From assembly GCA_028709215.1 (NCBI GenBank), contig JAQVXI010000005.1, forward strand, positions 12,436-73,742: 61,307 nt of DNA. The letters are read 5' to 3'. The notes beneath the pieces are model-generated. The model had not been told where the DNA came from and ran no database searches. It was given only the letters and a program-made list of their open reading frames with translations. Below, in pieces: positions 7,965 through 17,729 of this stretch (positions are counted from its first letter, which is position 1; each line of letters opens with the position of its first letter). Position numbers and translations under genes: made by a program. Source of the DNA: Bacteroidales bacterium. Its GTDB lineage: Bacteria; Bacteroidota; Bacteroidia; Bacteroidales; UBA1402.

Positions 7965-9374
7965 TCAACGTAATTCAGATACTTCAACTCGAAGATCTTG
8001 TTTGTATTGAATCAAAAAAAACGACTGATTGAATGCGCCACCTCCAGACTGCAGCGATTTAAAATGAAAGACTTGTTGCAAGTATTTGGGGCCTTTGAAG
8101 TAGGCATTTTGTCCGCGTTCAAAAATCATTCGGGGTATAAACCAGTTGGCGATATCGTAACCCATCATTGCATATTTTGGAAATGTATTCAACATATCCC
8201 GCCCAAATTGTTTGGTATAGTTGAGTTGAAATGCACGCAAATCGAACCGTTGAAAATCCGCATAAAAATTTGAAAAAATCAGGGTATTTAAGTCGTATAG
8301 ATACTGCAACTGTCTCTTGGGAAGCGCCTGCCATTCCGGATAACCAAACAATTGGATCTTTTTTGTCGTGGTCGCCAAAGGATTGTTCGCCATACTGTTG
8401 ATGGTCGCTACAAAGCGAATGGTTTCACTCATAGACATTTGATAAGGGACGACCAAATTGGGGACGTCTTCGTGTAGCGCAGCCTCGACTCCGGACAAAT
8501 CTTCATTTTCCAGCACATCTACATACGAAAGCCCCTTTTGTGTGAATTTCTTTCGAAGATGTGATGTAAACGTCTGATCAGCAGATGGGTTGTTTGTGCT
8601 GGCTTTTAGAAGGATGATGTTGTAACCTGAATATTGTCGAATGAATTCTTCCGACAGACGTTCGTACATATGCGCATGTGTCGTATTGGTTTGGAACAGC
8701 CAGGGATTGCTGTCCATTTCAGGAATCCGCGAGCTGAAAGGCAAAACAACATTTTTTTGATTTAGCATCGCCCAAGCGGAAAGCAGTCGAATCTGATCCG
8801 GATGAGTGCCCCCAACGACGTAGTCCGATCGATTTAGTACACCAGAATCAATCAGTTCCTGAATGCGACTCGTTCCTTCTCCAACAGAATGGGTCTGAAT
8901 AGTAAACGATAAACCAAGACTTTTTAACGTATCGGCTGCCAGTAAGAGGCCTTGATAGAACTCAACATATCGATCATTGGCACCGGCTTGCGTCGTGACT
9001 TCAAATGGCAGCAACACCGTCATGGTTGTGTTGGATTCCATTTGTTTTGCTTTGAGTTCTGTCGCCGGTTTTGAAGCGATCGTGTCCAATTTGTTGGCCT
9101 GCTGTCTGATGGGTATTAAAATCGTTTGACCTTTTTTGAGCCCTTCAGAAAGAAACGGATTGATGGCCAGCAGCTCTTCTTCCAAAACCTGAAAACGTCT
9201 GCAGATTGAAAAAATAGTTTCTTGCTTTTTAACTTCGTATCGAATGTAATCTTTGCCAAATAACTCCACAACATTGGATTCGTTGACTTCCATCGCAGCA
9301 GAGGAGGTGGAAAGTGGCAAAAGGATGCCTGACATAAGACAGATCGCAAGCGTGAAAAAACGTTTTAAATGCAT
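7965..9374 (-). CDS. LysM domain fused to a periplasmic-binding-protein-like domain
   Basis: 469 residues: signal peptide (about 1-27, ending STSSAA), a LysM repeat at about 48-92 (YEVKKQETIFSICRRFQVLEEELLAINPFL... GQTILIPI), a linker rich in Lys/Thr, then a type I periplasmic-binding fold from about 118 (TMTVLLPFEVTTQAGANDRYVEFYQGLLLAADTL, DYVVGGTHPDQIRLLSAWA, NVVLPFSSR, NIILLKASTNNPSADQTFTSHL). LysM binds peptidoglycan; the second domain resembles amino-acid-binding receptors such as LivJ but no transporter is nearby. Similar hybrids are widespread in Bacteroidetes and their role is not known to me; LpoA-like control of cell-wall synthesis is a possible analogy only. Confidence 0.82.
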   Translation of the reverse strand: MHLKRFFTLAICLMSGILLPLSTSSAAMEVNESNVVELFGKDYIRYEVKKQETIFSICRRFQVLEEELLAINPFLSEGLKKGQTILIPIRQQANKLDTIASKPATELKAKQMESNTTMTVLLPFEVTTQAGANDRYVEFYQGLLLAADTLKSLGLSFTIQTHSVGEGTSRIQELIDSGVLNRSDYVVGGTHPDQIRLLSAWAMLNQKNVVLPFSSRIPEMDSNPWLFQTNTTHAHMYERLSEEFIRQYSGYNIILLKASTNNPSADQTFTSHLRKKFTQKGLSYVDVLENEDLSGVEAALHEDVPNLVVPYQMSMSETIRFVATINSMANNPLATTTKKIQLFGYPEWQALPKRQLQYLYDLNTLIFSNFYADFQRFDLRAFQLNYTKQFGRDMLNTFPKYAMMGYDIANWFIPRMIFERGQNAYFKGPKYLQQVFHFKSLQSGGGAFNQSFFLIQYKQDLRVEVSELR

Positions 9375-9396
9375 GTCTGAAACCGTTTAGATTCAA

Positions 9397-9404
9397 CAAA
9401 AGTA
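9397..9404 (-). promoter_or_regulatory. Putative -7 element of the LysM gene promoter
   Basis: Reads TACTTTTG on the minus strand, an exact TAnnTTTG match 22 nt upstream of the ATG at 9374. No clear -33 box. Confidence 0.35.
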
Positions 9405-9427
9405 CGTGTTTTTTCGCAGAGAAGCTG

Positions 9428-9435
9428 TATCTTTG
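9428..9435 (+). promoter_or_regulatory. Putative -7 element for the 9457 gene
   Basis: TATCTTTG, an exact TAnnTTTG match 21 nt before the ATG at 9457. It lies back to back with the minus-strand element at 9397-9404. No clear -33 box. Confidence 0.35.
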
Positions 9436-9456
9436 AGTGTTTTTAACCGACACCGT

Positions 9457-10746
9457 ATGCGACAATTTCTTTTATGCCTAGGGCTACTGATTATAAGCTT
9501 CCAGCAAATTCAGGCACAATGGTCTGCCAGCGGAAGCAGCAAAGGGCAACCCTTTGCCTACGAACCGACTGCGGTAAGTGGCATGGATGTCGTCTACGTC
9601 TACGATGATATGGCCGGTGCTGTTTTGGAATATGCAACCGATCAACCTTCGGCATGGACCTGGTCCCGGTTTGAGCGATCGGAAGCGGAAGCACAGGCCG
9701 TTGATCCCGCCTACGTACAATCTACGGCTACTGCAACTCGATTGCTGAACGTACAAGCCGGATATGCCTATCGCATCCAATCGGGCAGCATCAGCCGATT
9801 TGTTTATATCGTTTCATATCAACCCACCGAGGTAACATCGATTCAATCGATTGAACCCGAAACGTGTACAGAAAGGTTGCTGCAAATCCAATCCACGTCT
9901 CCAGAGCTACTCTATTATGGGCGTAATGGACTTGCTTACCCCCTGCAACGGATCTTCTCCTTACAATGGACCGATTTGGAATGGAATGAAGACCTTCGTA
10001 TGTTTGAAGAAGTGCAACGCACGAAGACATCCCAATCCATCCTTTCCCCGTGGCTTGTGGACGCCCCACTTTGTTCAACCCACTATGCTTTGAAAGGGGA
10101 CGATTTGTCTACTTATTATGATCAGGAAATATTGTTTCAGTCTTCTCAATTTCCTGCGACATCCGTACAAATGAAAGCGACCGCCAAAATGGTGACCCGG
10201 GATGCTTTGAACGAATTGGACCGTCCTACGGAGCTTGAATTATCCGGATCTGCACCGTTAAAAGTTCAACTGCAATCGTACAGCAGTCCGGCAGCACAAC
10301 TCATCGAATGGTGGATCCGCCCAGCACAAGGCAACGAGGGATCATCGTATCGATTTACGGATGAATCGCTCACGTACACCTTTCAAAAAAGTGGCAGCTT
10401 TGAAATTGTAGGATATGCACATTCGACCGGTTGTATTGACTCGGTTCGTTTTCAGGTTACTGTTTTGGAATCCTTTCTGGATTGCCCCAATTTTTTTACA
10501 CCACGCAGCACTCCAGGTGATAACGATGAATTTAGAGTGGCTTACCGTTCCATTGTATCGTTTCACGGAGTCATCCTCAATCGTTGGGGGAACAAGCTCT
10601 TTGAATGGACGGATCCTGCCCAAGGTTGGGATGGCAATTTTCAAGGAAAGCCGGTATCGCCCGGAGTTTATTTTTATATTATTAAAGCCACCGGTTCGGA
10701 AGGAAAAGCGTATACGAAACGAGGGGATATTAACCTACTAGAATGA
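9457..10746 (+). CDS. Secreted protein with CHU_C / gliding-motility-type C-terminal domain
   Basis: 429 residues. The ATG at 9457 gives a signal peptide (MRQFLLCLGLLIISFQQIQAQ); the upstream ATG at 9406 lies before the -7 element and is rejected. The middle part is beta-rich, with a PKD-like stretch at about 300-355 (YSSPAAQLIEWWIRP, FTDESLTYTFQKSGSFEIVGYA). The C-terminal 85 residues match the gliding-motility-associated (CHU_C) domain: CPNFFTPRSTPGDNDEFRV, LNRWGNKLFEWTD, GWDGNFQGKPVSPGVYFYII, ending in a strand. In T9SS organisms this domain directs secretion and attachment. No other T9SS machinery is in the window. The stop overlaps the next ATG. Confidence 0.85.
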   Translation: MRQFLLCLGLLIISFQQIQAQWSASGSSKGQPFAYEPTAVSGMDVVYVYDDMAGAVLEYATDQPSAWTWSRFERSEAEAQAVDPAYVQSTATATRLLNVQAGYAYRIQSGSISRFVYIVSYQPTEVTSIQSIEPETCTERLLQIQSTSPELLYYGRNGLAYPLQRIFSLQWTDLEWNEDLRMFEEVQRTKTSQSILSPWLVDAPLCSTHYALKGDDLSTYYDQEILFQSSQFPATSVQMKATAKMVTRDALNELDRPTELELSGSAPLKVQLQSYSSPAAQLIEWWIRPAQGNEGSSYRFTDESLTYTFQKSGSFEIVGYAHSTGCIDSVRFQVTVLESFLDCPNFFTPRSTPGDNDEFRVAYRSIVSFHGVILNRWGNKLFEWTDPAQGWDGNFQGKPVSPGVYFYIIKATGSEGKAYTKRGDINLLE

Positions 10747-11729
10747 TGGGTATGAAACATATGAATTGGATTAAATGGGTGGTTTTGACCATCTTTTGTA
10801 TGGGCATGGTGCATGTTTTTGGTCGAAAAAGTTGCGAAGACCACAGCGAGGATAGACAAGAAGGGCCATTCTCAGAAACAGTCGCTCCCGAAATACCTGA
10901 TGAGGTCGTTTTCTGCGGTCAAACCATCGCATTGGATCGATACGATTTGCGTGAACGCTACGATCGTGAGCTGTTGGCTATGATCTACTTGCATTCCTCA
11001 ACACTTCAGTTGATCAAGCGGGCAAATCGATATTTTCCGGTCATCGAACCCATTCTAAAAAAACACGGCATACCGGATGATATGAAATATCTGGCTTGTA
11101 TCGAAAGCGGCTTGAATCACAAAGCATCTTCACATGCAGGTGCCGTTGGAATGTGGCAGTTTATACCGGAGACTGCCCGCAAGTATGGTCTGGAAGTGAC
11201 CTCAGAAGTAGACGAGCGTTACAACATCATACGATCGACAGAAGCAGCCTGTCAATATCTGAATTATGCCTACACGCTATATGGCGACTGGGCTACCGTA
11301 GCGGCTTCGTACAACGCTGGCTATGCCCGGATCAGTAATGAATTGGAACGTCAATCGGCGACCAATGCGTTGGATTTGTGGCTTTATGAAGAAACGCTTC
11401 GTTATGTGTTTCGCATCATCACATGCAAAGATTTCATGCAGGATCCCAAGAGATATGGCTACCGCATCCATGCATCCGAGTTGTATCCTCCCTATCAAAC
11501 GCGTGATACGTTGGTTCAGGAAAGCATCCAAAGCTGGCCGGATTTTGCCCAACGTGCCGGTGTTTCATTTGCTGATTTAAAATACTTCAATACCTGGATA
11601 CGAACGGATGCGCTGAGCAATACACAAGGAAAAACGTATCACGTTGTACTACCGGAAGAAGCATTTAGACATTACGATAAAAAAAACATACCCGTACACA
11701 ACAAGCGTTGGGTGGTGGATGCATATTAA
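10743..11729 (+). CDS. Lytic transglycosylase (SLT/MltD-like)
   Basis: 328 residues. The start overlaps the previous stop (ATGA), implying translational coupling. An N-terminal hydrophobic segment (about 8-25) serves as signal or anchor. The goose-lysozyme-like transglycosylase domain spans about 95-240: catalytic Glu in CIESGLNHKASSHAGAVGMW, then QFIPETARKYGLEV, the AACQYLNYAYTLYGDWATVA helix and SYNAGYARI. The C-terminal part (RAGVSFADLKYFNTWIRTDAL) resembles the start of a LysM-like region but is incomplete. The enzyme cleaves peptidoglycan glycan strands in the periplasm, forming 1,6-anhydroMurNAc ends. uvrA follows after 3 bp. Confidence 0.9.
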   Translation: MMGMKHMNWIKWVVLTIFCMGMVHVFGRKSCEDHSEDRQEGPFSETVAPEIPDEVVFCGQTIALDRYDLRERYDRELLAMIYLHSSTLQLIKRANRYFPVIEPILKKHGIPDDMKYLACIESGLNHKASSHAGAVGMWQFIPETARKYGLEVTSEVDERYNIIRSTEAACQYLNYAYTLYGDWATVAASYNAGYARISNELERQSATNALDLWLYEETLRYVFRIITCKDFMQDPKRYGYRIHASELYPPYQTRDTLVQESIQSWPDFAQRAGVSFADLKYFNTWIRTDALSNTQGKTYHVVLPEEAFRHYDKKNIPVHNKRWVVDAY

Positions 11730-11732
11730 TCT

Positions 11733-14552
11733 ATGGAAGAAAAGGAATGGATTGAGGTATACGGAGCCCGTGTACACAATTTAAAGAATATAGATGTCCG
11801 TATCCCCCGAAATTCATTGGTGGTTTTTACGGGCTTGAGTGGGAGCGGAAAGTCTTCACTTGCTTTTGATACAATTTTTGCAGAAGGGCAGAGACGCTAT
11901 ATTGAAACGTTTTCGGCCTATGCCCGCAATTTTTTGGGTTCAATGGAACGTCCGGATGTAGACAAGATAACCGGATTGAGTCCGGTTATTTCCATTGAGC
12001 AAAAAACCACCAATCGAAATCCCCGTTCGACGGTCGGCACAACGACTGAAGTATATGACTTCTTGCGTTTGCTGTATGCCCGGGCCGGAGAAGCGTATTC
12101 GTACGTCACCGGAGAGAAGATGGTAAAATATACCGAAGAGCAGATTCTGCAATTGATCTTGGATGCGTATGAAGGGAAACGCATCTACCTGTTGGCACCG
12201 GTCGTTCGTTCCCGCAAAGGGCATTACAAAGAACTTTTTGAGTCTTTGCGCAAAAAAGGCTACCTCAATGTACGTGTCGATGGGCGTATGCAGGAAATTC
12301 TGCCCGGAATGAAGCTGGATCGGTACAAAAACCACGACGTTGAAGTGGTGATTGATAAATTGCAGGTGTCTCAGAAGGATGTGCGACGCATTCGTGAGAG
12401 TATGCAAGTGGCCATGAAGCGGGGTGAGGGGGTGATCATGATTCTTGACAAAGAGGCACAGGCACCTCGCTATTTTAGCAAACACCTGATGTGTCCGACA
12501 ACCGGTATCTCGTACGATGATCCGGCTCCAAATACATTTTCCTTCAATGCGCCTCAAGGCATGTGTCCCCGATGCAAGGGTCTCGGCACCGTCGATCTGG
12601 TGGATGTGGACAAACTCATTCCGGATCGAAATCAAAGCATCTATGGTGGAGGCATTGTTCCTGTCGGAAAATACAAAGAATCTTTGCTGTTCTGGCAATT
12701 GGAAGCCCTGGCGTCTACTTGGGATTTTCAATTAAAAACACCGATTAAGGACATTCCGGAAGAGGCTTTGAACGAGATTCTATATGGTACCGACGAGCCC
12801 TTGCATATACGGAACAAATCCTTGGGCAATTCCAATTACTATACCGATTACGATGGCGTTGTCAAATATGTATTGATGCAGCAGGACGATGATGCACCAT
12901 CCGATATGCAAAAATGGGCCAATCAGTTCATTAGCACGGATGTGTGTCCAGAATGTAAGGGGAGTCGACTCAATCGGGATGCGCTGCATTTTAAAATCGC
13001 CGATCAACGTATATCGGATCTGTCGGGATTTGATATCGCTGAGCTAAATAATTGGATGGGCGATTTGGAAACGCATTTATCGGACAAACAACGACGGATT
13101 GCCTCCGAAATCGTAAAGGAGATCAAAACGCGTTTGCAGTTTCTGGTCGATGTGGGGCTCGAATATCTATCGCTGAATCGAGCATCCGCAACCTTATCCG
13201 GAGGTGAAAGTCAACGCATTCGCCTGGCAACACAAATTGGATCTCAACTGGTCAATGTCTTGTACATTCTGGATGAGCCCAGCATTGGTTTGCATCAACG
13301 TGACAACATGCGGTTGATTCAATCGCTATGTACGTTGCGTGACAATGGTAATTCTGTATTGGTTGTGGAACACGATAAAGACATGATGCTTGCTTCCGAT
13401 TACATTGTCGACCTGGGACCCAAAGCCGGTCGTCTGGGGGGCGACGTTGTGTTTGCCGGAACGCCGCAAGCGATGCTCCAATCCGATACGCTGACAGCAG
13501 CGTATTTGACCGGGAAGCGTAGGATCGAAATTCCGGAAAAACGTCGAACCGGAAAGGGTGAAAAAATTGTATTAAAAGGCTGTACCGGGAATAACCTGAA
13601 AAACGTCGATGCGGAGTTTCCGCTGGGCTGCCTGATTGTTGTTACCGGTGTTTCGGGAAGCGGCAAATCTTCGCTGGTCAACGCAACCTTGCAACCCATT
13701 TTGAGTCAGCATTTTTATCGTTCCAATCAAGCGCCATTGCCCTTCAAAAGCATTGAAGGCATTGAGTACATTGATAAGATCATCAACGTCGATCAGTCAC
13801 CGCTGGGTCGTACACCACGTTCCAATGCGGCGACCTATACCGGCGTGTTCTCGGATATTCGCAATCTGTTTGTGCAACTACCGGAAGCAAAAATTCGCGG
13901 CTACAAACCGGGACGCTTTTCCTTCAATGTTTCCGGTGGGCGTTGTGAGGTGTGTAAAGGAAATGGGTATAAAACCATCGAGATGAATTTTCTTCCCGAT
14001 GTGCTGGTGCCTTGTGAGGTCTGCCACGGCAAACGCTACAACCGTGAGACTCTGGAAGTGCGTTACAAGGGAAAATCCATCGCCGATGTGTTGGATATGA
14101 CCATCAACGCAGCCGTCGATTTCTTTGAAAATCAGCCACAGATTCTCAAGAAAATCAAGACCTTGCAAGAGGTCGGATTGGGTTATATTCGATTGGGACA
14201 ACCGTCGACAACCCTTTCAGGAGGAGAAAATCAGCGCGTCAAGCTCGCCTCGCAATTGTCCAAAAAAGATACCGGGAAGACCCTTTATGTCTTGGATGAA
14301 CCCACTACCGGTTTGCATTTTGAAGACATTCGAGTGCTGATGAACGTGCTCAATCACATTGTCGATCGAGGCAATTCAGTTATTGTGATTGAACACAATC
14401 TGGATGTCATAAAACTGGCCGATCACATCATCGATATGGGGCCGGAGGGAGGACGCAATGGAGGTAAGCTTTTATTTTCAGGCACACCGGAAGCATTGAT
14501 CAAACAAACCGGATCGTATACAGCAGAATACTTAACGTTAGAATTAAAATAA
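11733..14552 (+). CDS. uvrA: UvrABC system protein A
   Basis: 939 residues, full length. UvrA is the dimeric ABC-type ATPase that finds DNA lesions and loads UvrB. Visible elements: first Walker A GLSGSGKSS at 34-42; zinc module CPRCKG ... CPECKG in the insertion region; first signature LSGGESQRIRLA with the Walker B ILDEPSIGLH; second Walker A GVSGSGKSS; second zinc finger CEVCKG ... CEVCHG; second signature LSGGENQRVKLASQL and VLDEPTTGLH. It sits between the transglycosylase (3 bp) and the ABC-F gene (1-bp overlap), so its expression is not purely damage-regulated unless an internal promoter exists; no LexA box was recognised. Confidence 0.97.
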   Translation: MEEKEWIEVYGARVHNLKNIDVRIPRNSLVVFTGLSGSGKSSLAFDTIFAEGQRRYIETFSAYARNFLGSMERPDVDKITGLSPVISIEQKTTNRNPRSTVGTTTEVYDFLRLLYARAGEAYSYVTGEKMVKYTEEQILQLILDAYEGKRIYLLAPVVRSRKGHYKELFESLRKKGYLNVRVDGRMQEILPGMKLDRYKNHDVEVVIDKLQVSQKDVRRIRESMQVAMKRGEGVIMILDKEAQAPRYFSKHLMCPTTGISYDDPAPNTFSFNAPQGMCPRCKGLGTVDLVDVDKLIPDRNQSIYGGGIVPVGKYKESLLFWQLEALASTWDFQLKTPIKDIPEEALNEILYGTDEPLHIRNKSLGNSNYYTDYDGVVKYVLMQQDDDAPSDMQKWANQFISTDVCPECKGSRLNRDALHFKIADQRISDLSGFDIAELNNWMGDLETHLSDKQRRIASEIVKEIKTRLQFLVDVGLEYLSLNRASATLSGGESQRIRLATQIGSQLVNVLYILDEPSIGLHQRDNMRLIQSLCTLRDNGNSVLVVEHDKDMMLASDYIVDLGPKAGRLGGDVVFAGTPQAMLQSDTLTAAYLTGKRRIEIPEKRRTGKGEKIVLKGCTGNNLKNVDAEFPLGCLIVVTGVSGSGKSSLVNATLQPILSQHFYRSNQAPLPFKSIEGIEYIDKIINVDQSPLGRTPRSNAATYTGVFSDIRNLFVQLPEAKIRGYKPGRFSFNVSGGRCEVCKGNGYKTIEMNFLPDVLVPCEVCHGKRYNRETLEVRYKGKSIADVLDMTINAAVDFFENQPQILKKIKTLQEVGLGYIRLGQPSTTLSGGENQRVKLASQLSKKDTGKTLYVLDEPTTGLHFEDIRVLMNVLNHIVDRGNSVIVIEHNLDVIKLADHIIDMGPEGGRNGGKLLFSGTPEALIKQTGSYTAEYLTLELK

Positions 14553-16468
14553 TGGCATCCACTCCTGTAAGTTTCTTACAAGTAGATCGAATAAGTAAAT
14601 CCTTTGGGGATTTGGTTTTATTTGAAAATTTATCTTTTGGCATTGCTGAGGGGCAACGCGTGGCACTCATTGCAAAAAACGGCACCGGAAAAACAACACT
14701 GCTCAATATACTTGCAGGAAATGAAGACTACGATGCCGGTCAGGTCGTTTATCGGAACGGTATTCGGGTGAGTTATTTGAAGCAAGATCCCGGATTTCCC
14801 CCGGAATCGACGGTTTTGGAGGCTTGTTTTCTTTCGGATAGTGCGGTTGTACAAACGCTCGCTCGATACGAGGCCTATATGGAACGGGAAACAGCCGGCA
14901 AAAAACAACCGGACGAGGAAAATCTAGAGGAAATCATGCACCTGATGGACTACCACAAAGCCTGGGATTTTGAAAATCAAGTCAAACAGGTGCTGTCACA
15001 GTTAAAAATCCGGGATTTTGATCAACCCGTTTCACAGCTATCCGGAGGACAAGTTAAGCGTGTTGCATTGGCCAATGCGTTGATTGCCAAGCCGGATCTC
15101 TTGATTTTGGACGAACCGACCAACCATTTGGACTTGGAAATGATTGAATGGCTGGAAGGCTTTCTAACGCGATCAGGCACGACACTATTAATGGTTACGC
15201 ACGATCGATACTTTTTGGATCGTGTCTGCAACCTTATTCTAGAAATCGATCAAAACAAGTTGTTCAGTTATTCCGGCAATTATTCTTACTATCTCGAAAA
15301 ACACCAGGAACGGATCGAGGTATTCAATACGGAATTGGATCGTGCCAACAATCTGTATCGAAAAGAATTGGAATGGATGCGCCGCCAGCCGCAGGCACGC
15401 GCCACCAAGGCCAAAGCGCGCATCGAAGCATTTGGTGATATTGAAAAGAAAGTCGCTCAAAAACGAAGGGAAGATTCCATTCAACTGGATGTCAAATCTT
15501 CGTACCTGGGTTCAAAAATATTTGAGGCAAAGTACGTTTCAAAAGCGTATGGTGACGTCAAACTCTTGGATAATTTCTATTATAATTTTGCCCGTTTTGA
15601 CAAAGTTGGAATCGTTGGTAAAAATGGAACCGGAAAATCCACCTTTCTAAAAATGCTGATGGGCGAAGTCGCTCCGGATAGTGGCAGTTTTGACGTGGGC
15701 GAGACCGTTGTCTTTGCCTACTACAGCCAATCGGGACTTCAGTTCAATGAGCAAATGAAGGTGATCGATGCCGTTCGGGATATCGCCGAAGAGGTGGACT
15801 TGGGAGGCGGTAAAAAACTATCGGCTTCCCAATTTTTACAACACTTTCTTTTTACACCGGAAACGCAGCACAATTACATTCACAAATTGAGCGGTGGAGA
15901 AAAAAGAAGATTGTATCTCTGCACCGTACTCATGTGTAACCCCAATTTTCTGGTTCTCGATGAACCGACCAATGATTTGGATATATTGACACTCAATATA
16001 TTGGAAGACTATTTGGCCAACTTTAAGGGTTGCGTACTGGTGGTTTCGCACGACCGGTATTTTATGGATAAAATCGTGGAGCATTTGCTTGTCTTCGAAG
16101 GAGATGCACACATACGGGATTTTCCGGGCAACTACACACAGTATCGATTGGATCGCGATCTTCAGGTCGCTGCAGAAACACAACAAATCAAGGCCGCTCA
16201 GGAGCGTCCTGTTCGCAACACGGTTGATTCAGGCACATCCTCCGAGAACAAACCACGCAAATTGTCGTATAAGGAGACGCGCGAGTTGGAGCAGTTGGAA
16301 AAAGAAATCGATGCATTGGAAGCAGAAAAAACAAAACTGGAGGGCGATTTAAGCAATGGTTCGGCAGCAGCAAGCGACATTGAGACCTGGGCAAAACGCT
16401 TGTCACAGGTTCATCAGGCGCTGGATTCAAAATCCGACCGCTGGCTGGAACTTCAAGAACGTTTGTAA
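14552..16468 (+). CDS. uup: ABC-F family ATPase, Uup-like
   Basis: 638 residues, overlapping the uvrA stop by 1 bp. Two ABC domains without membrane segments: Walker A GKNGTGKTT (about 47-55) with signature LSGGQVKRVALA and LILDEPTNHLDLE, then GKNGTGKST with LSGGEKRRLYL and FLVLDEPTNDLDI. Between them is the linker (ELEWMRRQPQARATKAKARI). The C-terminal 90 residues form a coiled coil (RELEQLEKEIDALEAEKTKL), the Uup-type C-terminal domain known to bind DNA or ribosomes. ABC-F proteins bind the ribosomal E site; Uup also affects precise transposon excision in E. coli. The symbol is by architecture. Confidence 0.85.
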   Translation: MASTPVSFLQVDRISKSFGDLVLFENLSFGIAEGQRVALIAKNGTGKTTLLNILAGNEDYDAGQVVYRNGIRVSYLKQDPGFPPESTVLEACFLSDSAVVQTLARYEAYMERETAGKKQPDEENLEEIMHLMDYHKAWDFENQVKQVLSQLKIRDFDQPVSQLSGGQVKRVALANALIAKPDLLILDEPTNHLDLEMIEWLEGFLTRSGTTLLMVTHDRYFLDRVCNLILEIDQNKLFSYSGNYSYYLEKHQERIEVFNTELDRANNLYRKELEWMRRQPQARATKAKARIEAFGDIEKKVAQKRREDSIQLDVKSSYLGSKIFEAKYVSKAYGDVKLLDNFYYNFARFDKVGIVGKNGTGKSTFLKMLMGEVAPDSGSFDVGETVVFAYYSQSGLQFNEQMKVIDAVRDIAEEVDLGGGKKLSASQFLQHFLFTPETQHNYIHKLSGGEKRRLYLCTVLMCNPNFLVLDEPTNDLDILTLNILEDYLANFKGCVLVVSHDRYFMDKIVEHLLVFEGDAHIRDFPGNYTQYRLDRDLQVAAETQQIKAAQERPVRNTVDSGTSSENKPRKLSYKETRELEQLEKEIDALEAEKTKLEGDLSNGSAAASDIETWAKRLSQVHQALDSKSDRWLELQERL

Positions 16469-16489
16469 AAATAATTTAACATCATAGAC

Positions 16490-17710
16490 ATGACAAAACA
16501 GAAAGAAATCATTCTGCTCAATATTTACGGTAACGACAAACCCGGTTTGACCTCATCTTTGACTCAAATCCTTGCAGATTACAACGTAAACATTCTGGAT
16601 ATTGGCCAGGCTGTTATTCATAACAATCTGGATCTGGGTATTTTGTTTGAAGTGCCCAGTGGTTCCGAATCCTCTACAATGCTGAAGGATCTACTTTTTA
16701 AAGGGTATGAACTGGGGATTAAGGTAAAATTTACGCCCGTTCGGCAAGAAGAGTACGATCATTGGGTCAGCAATCAAGGCAAGGAACGATACATCATCAC
16801 CTTATTGGGACGTTTTATATCGGCCAAACACATTTCGGAAGTGACCCGTATTTTGTTCAAGCAAAACCTGAACATCGACAAAATATCCCGCATCTCGGGT
16901 CGTATCAAGCTTGGAGAAAACTCCCCGGATACAAAGGCCTGTGTTGAGCTGTCCTTGCGTGGCAAGCCCAAGGATATCACAGAGATGAAGGCGCAATTTC
17001 TGGAAACCGCTCCCAATTTGGGTGTGGATATTGCGTTCCAGGAAGACACCATCTTCCGTCGTACACGTCGCCTGGTGTGCTTCGATATGGACTCTACCCT
17101 CATCCAAACCGAGGTGATCAACGAACTGGCCGAACGCGCCGGTGTCGGCGAAGCGGTTAGTCGAATAACCGAATCAGCCATGCGTGGAGAAATTGATTTC
17201 TCTGAAAGTTTCAAACAACGCATTGCTTTACTGGAAGGTTTGGATGAAAAAGTAATGATACACATCGCTGAAAATTTGCCTTTGACCGAAGGAGCCGAAC
17301 GTCTTTTCCGCACCTTGCAACGATACGGCTTCAAGACAGCAATTATATCCGGGGGATTCAGCTATTTTGGACGCCATTTGCAAAACAAGTTGGGTATTGA
17401 TTATGTTTTTGCCAATCAATTGGAGATTGTCAACGGCAAACTGACTGGTAAACACATCGGAGAGATTATAGACGGGCCAAAAAAAGCGGAATTGCTGCGA
17501 AACATTGCCTTTAAAGAAGATATTCATCTGGCACAAACCGTTGCAGTAGGAGATGGCTCCAACGATCTTCCCATGTTGAATATCGCCGGTTTGGGCATTG
17601 CTTTTCACGCCAAGCCGCTTGTCAAAAAGAATGCCCAACACGCCATATCGACCACCGGACTGGACGGAATACTCTATTTAATGGGTTTCCGGGATCGAGA
17701 CATTGATTAA
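16490..17710 (+). CDS. serB: Phosphoserine phosphatase with N-terminal ACT domains
   Basis: 406 residues. Two ACT-like domains occupy about 1-170 (IILLNIYGNDKPGLTSSLTQ at 7-26; RYIITLLGRFISAKHISEVT at about 98-117). The HAD phosphatase follows: motif I CFDMDSTLIQTEV (about 195-207), cap domain ELAERAGVGEAVSRITESAM, motif II SGGFSYFGRHLQ, the conserved Lys in DGPKKAELL and motif III VGDGSNDLPML. It hydrolyses L-3-phosphoserine to serine, the last step of serine synthesis; the ACT part probably gives serine feedback. Longer than E. coli SerB (322 aa) because of the second ACT domain, as in mycobacterial and Bacteroidetes forms. Confidence 0.94.
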   Translation: MTKQKEIILLNIYGNDKPGLTSSLTQILADYNVNILDIGQAVIHNNLDLGILFEVPSGSESSTMLKDLLFKGYELGIKVKFTPVRQEEYDHWVSNQGKERYIITLLGRFISAKHISEVTRILFKQNLNIDKISRISGRIKLGENSPDTKACVELSLRGKPKDITEMKAQFLETAPNLGVDIAFQEDTIFRRTRRLVCFDMDSTLIQTEVINELAERAGVGEAVSRITESAMRGEIDFSESFKQRIALLEGLDEKVMIHIAENLPLTEGAERLFRTLQRYGFKTAIISGGFSYFGRHLQNKLGIDYVFANQLEIVNGKLTGKHIGEIIDGPKKAELLRNIAFKEDIHLAQTVAVGDGSNDLPMLNIAGLGIAFHAKPLVKKNAQHAISTTGLDGILYLMGFRDRDID

Positions 17711-17729
17711 CTTAAACACTTAAATAGCT

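Noticed and set aside
11940-12731. 263-codon open frame antisense to uvrA
   Set aside because: It lies wholly inside uvrA, shows no signal peptide or family motif, and its composition follows from uvrA codon use.
11733-14552. LexA/SOS control of uvrA
   Set aside because: No recognisable SOS box; the gene lies 3 bp behind the transglycosylase gene.
16774-17334. 186-codon open frame antisense to serB
   Set aside because: Ser/Arg-rich shadow frame inside an intact, well-conserved gene.
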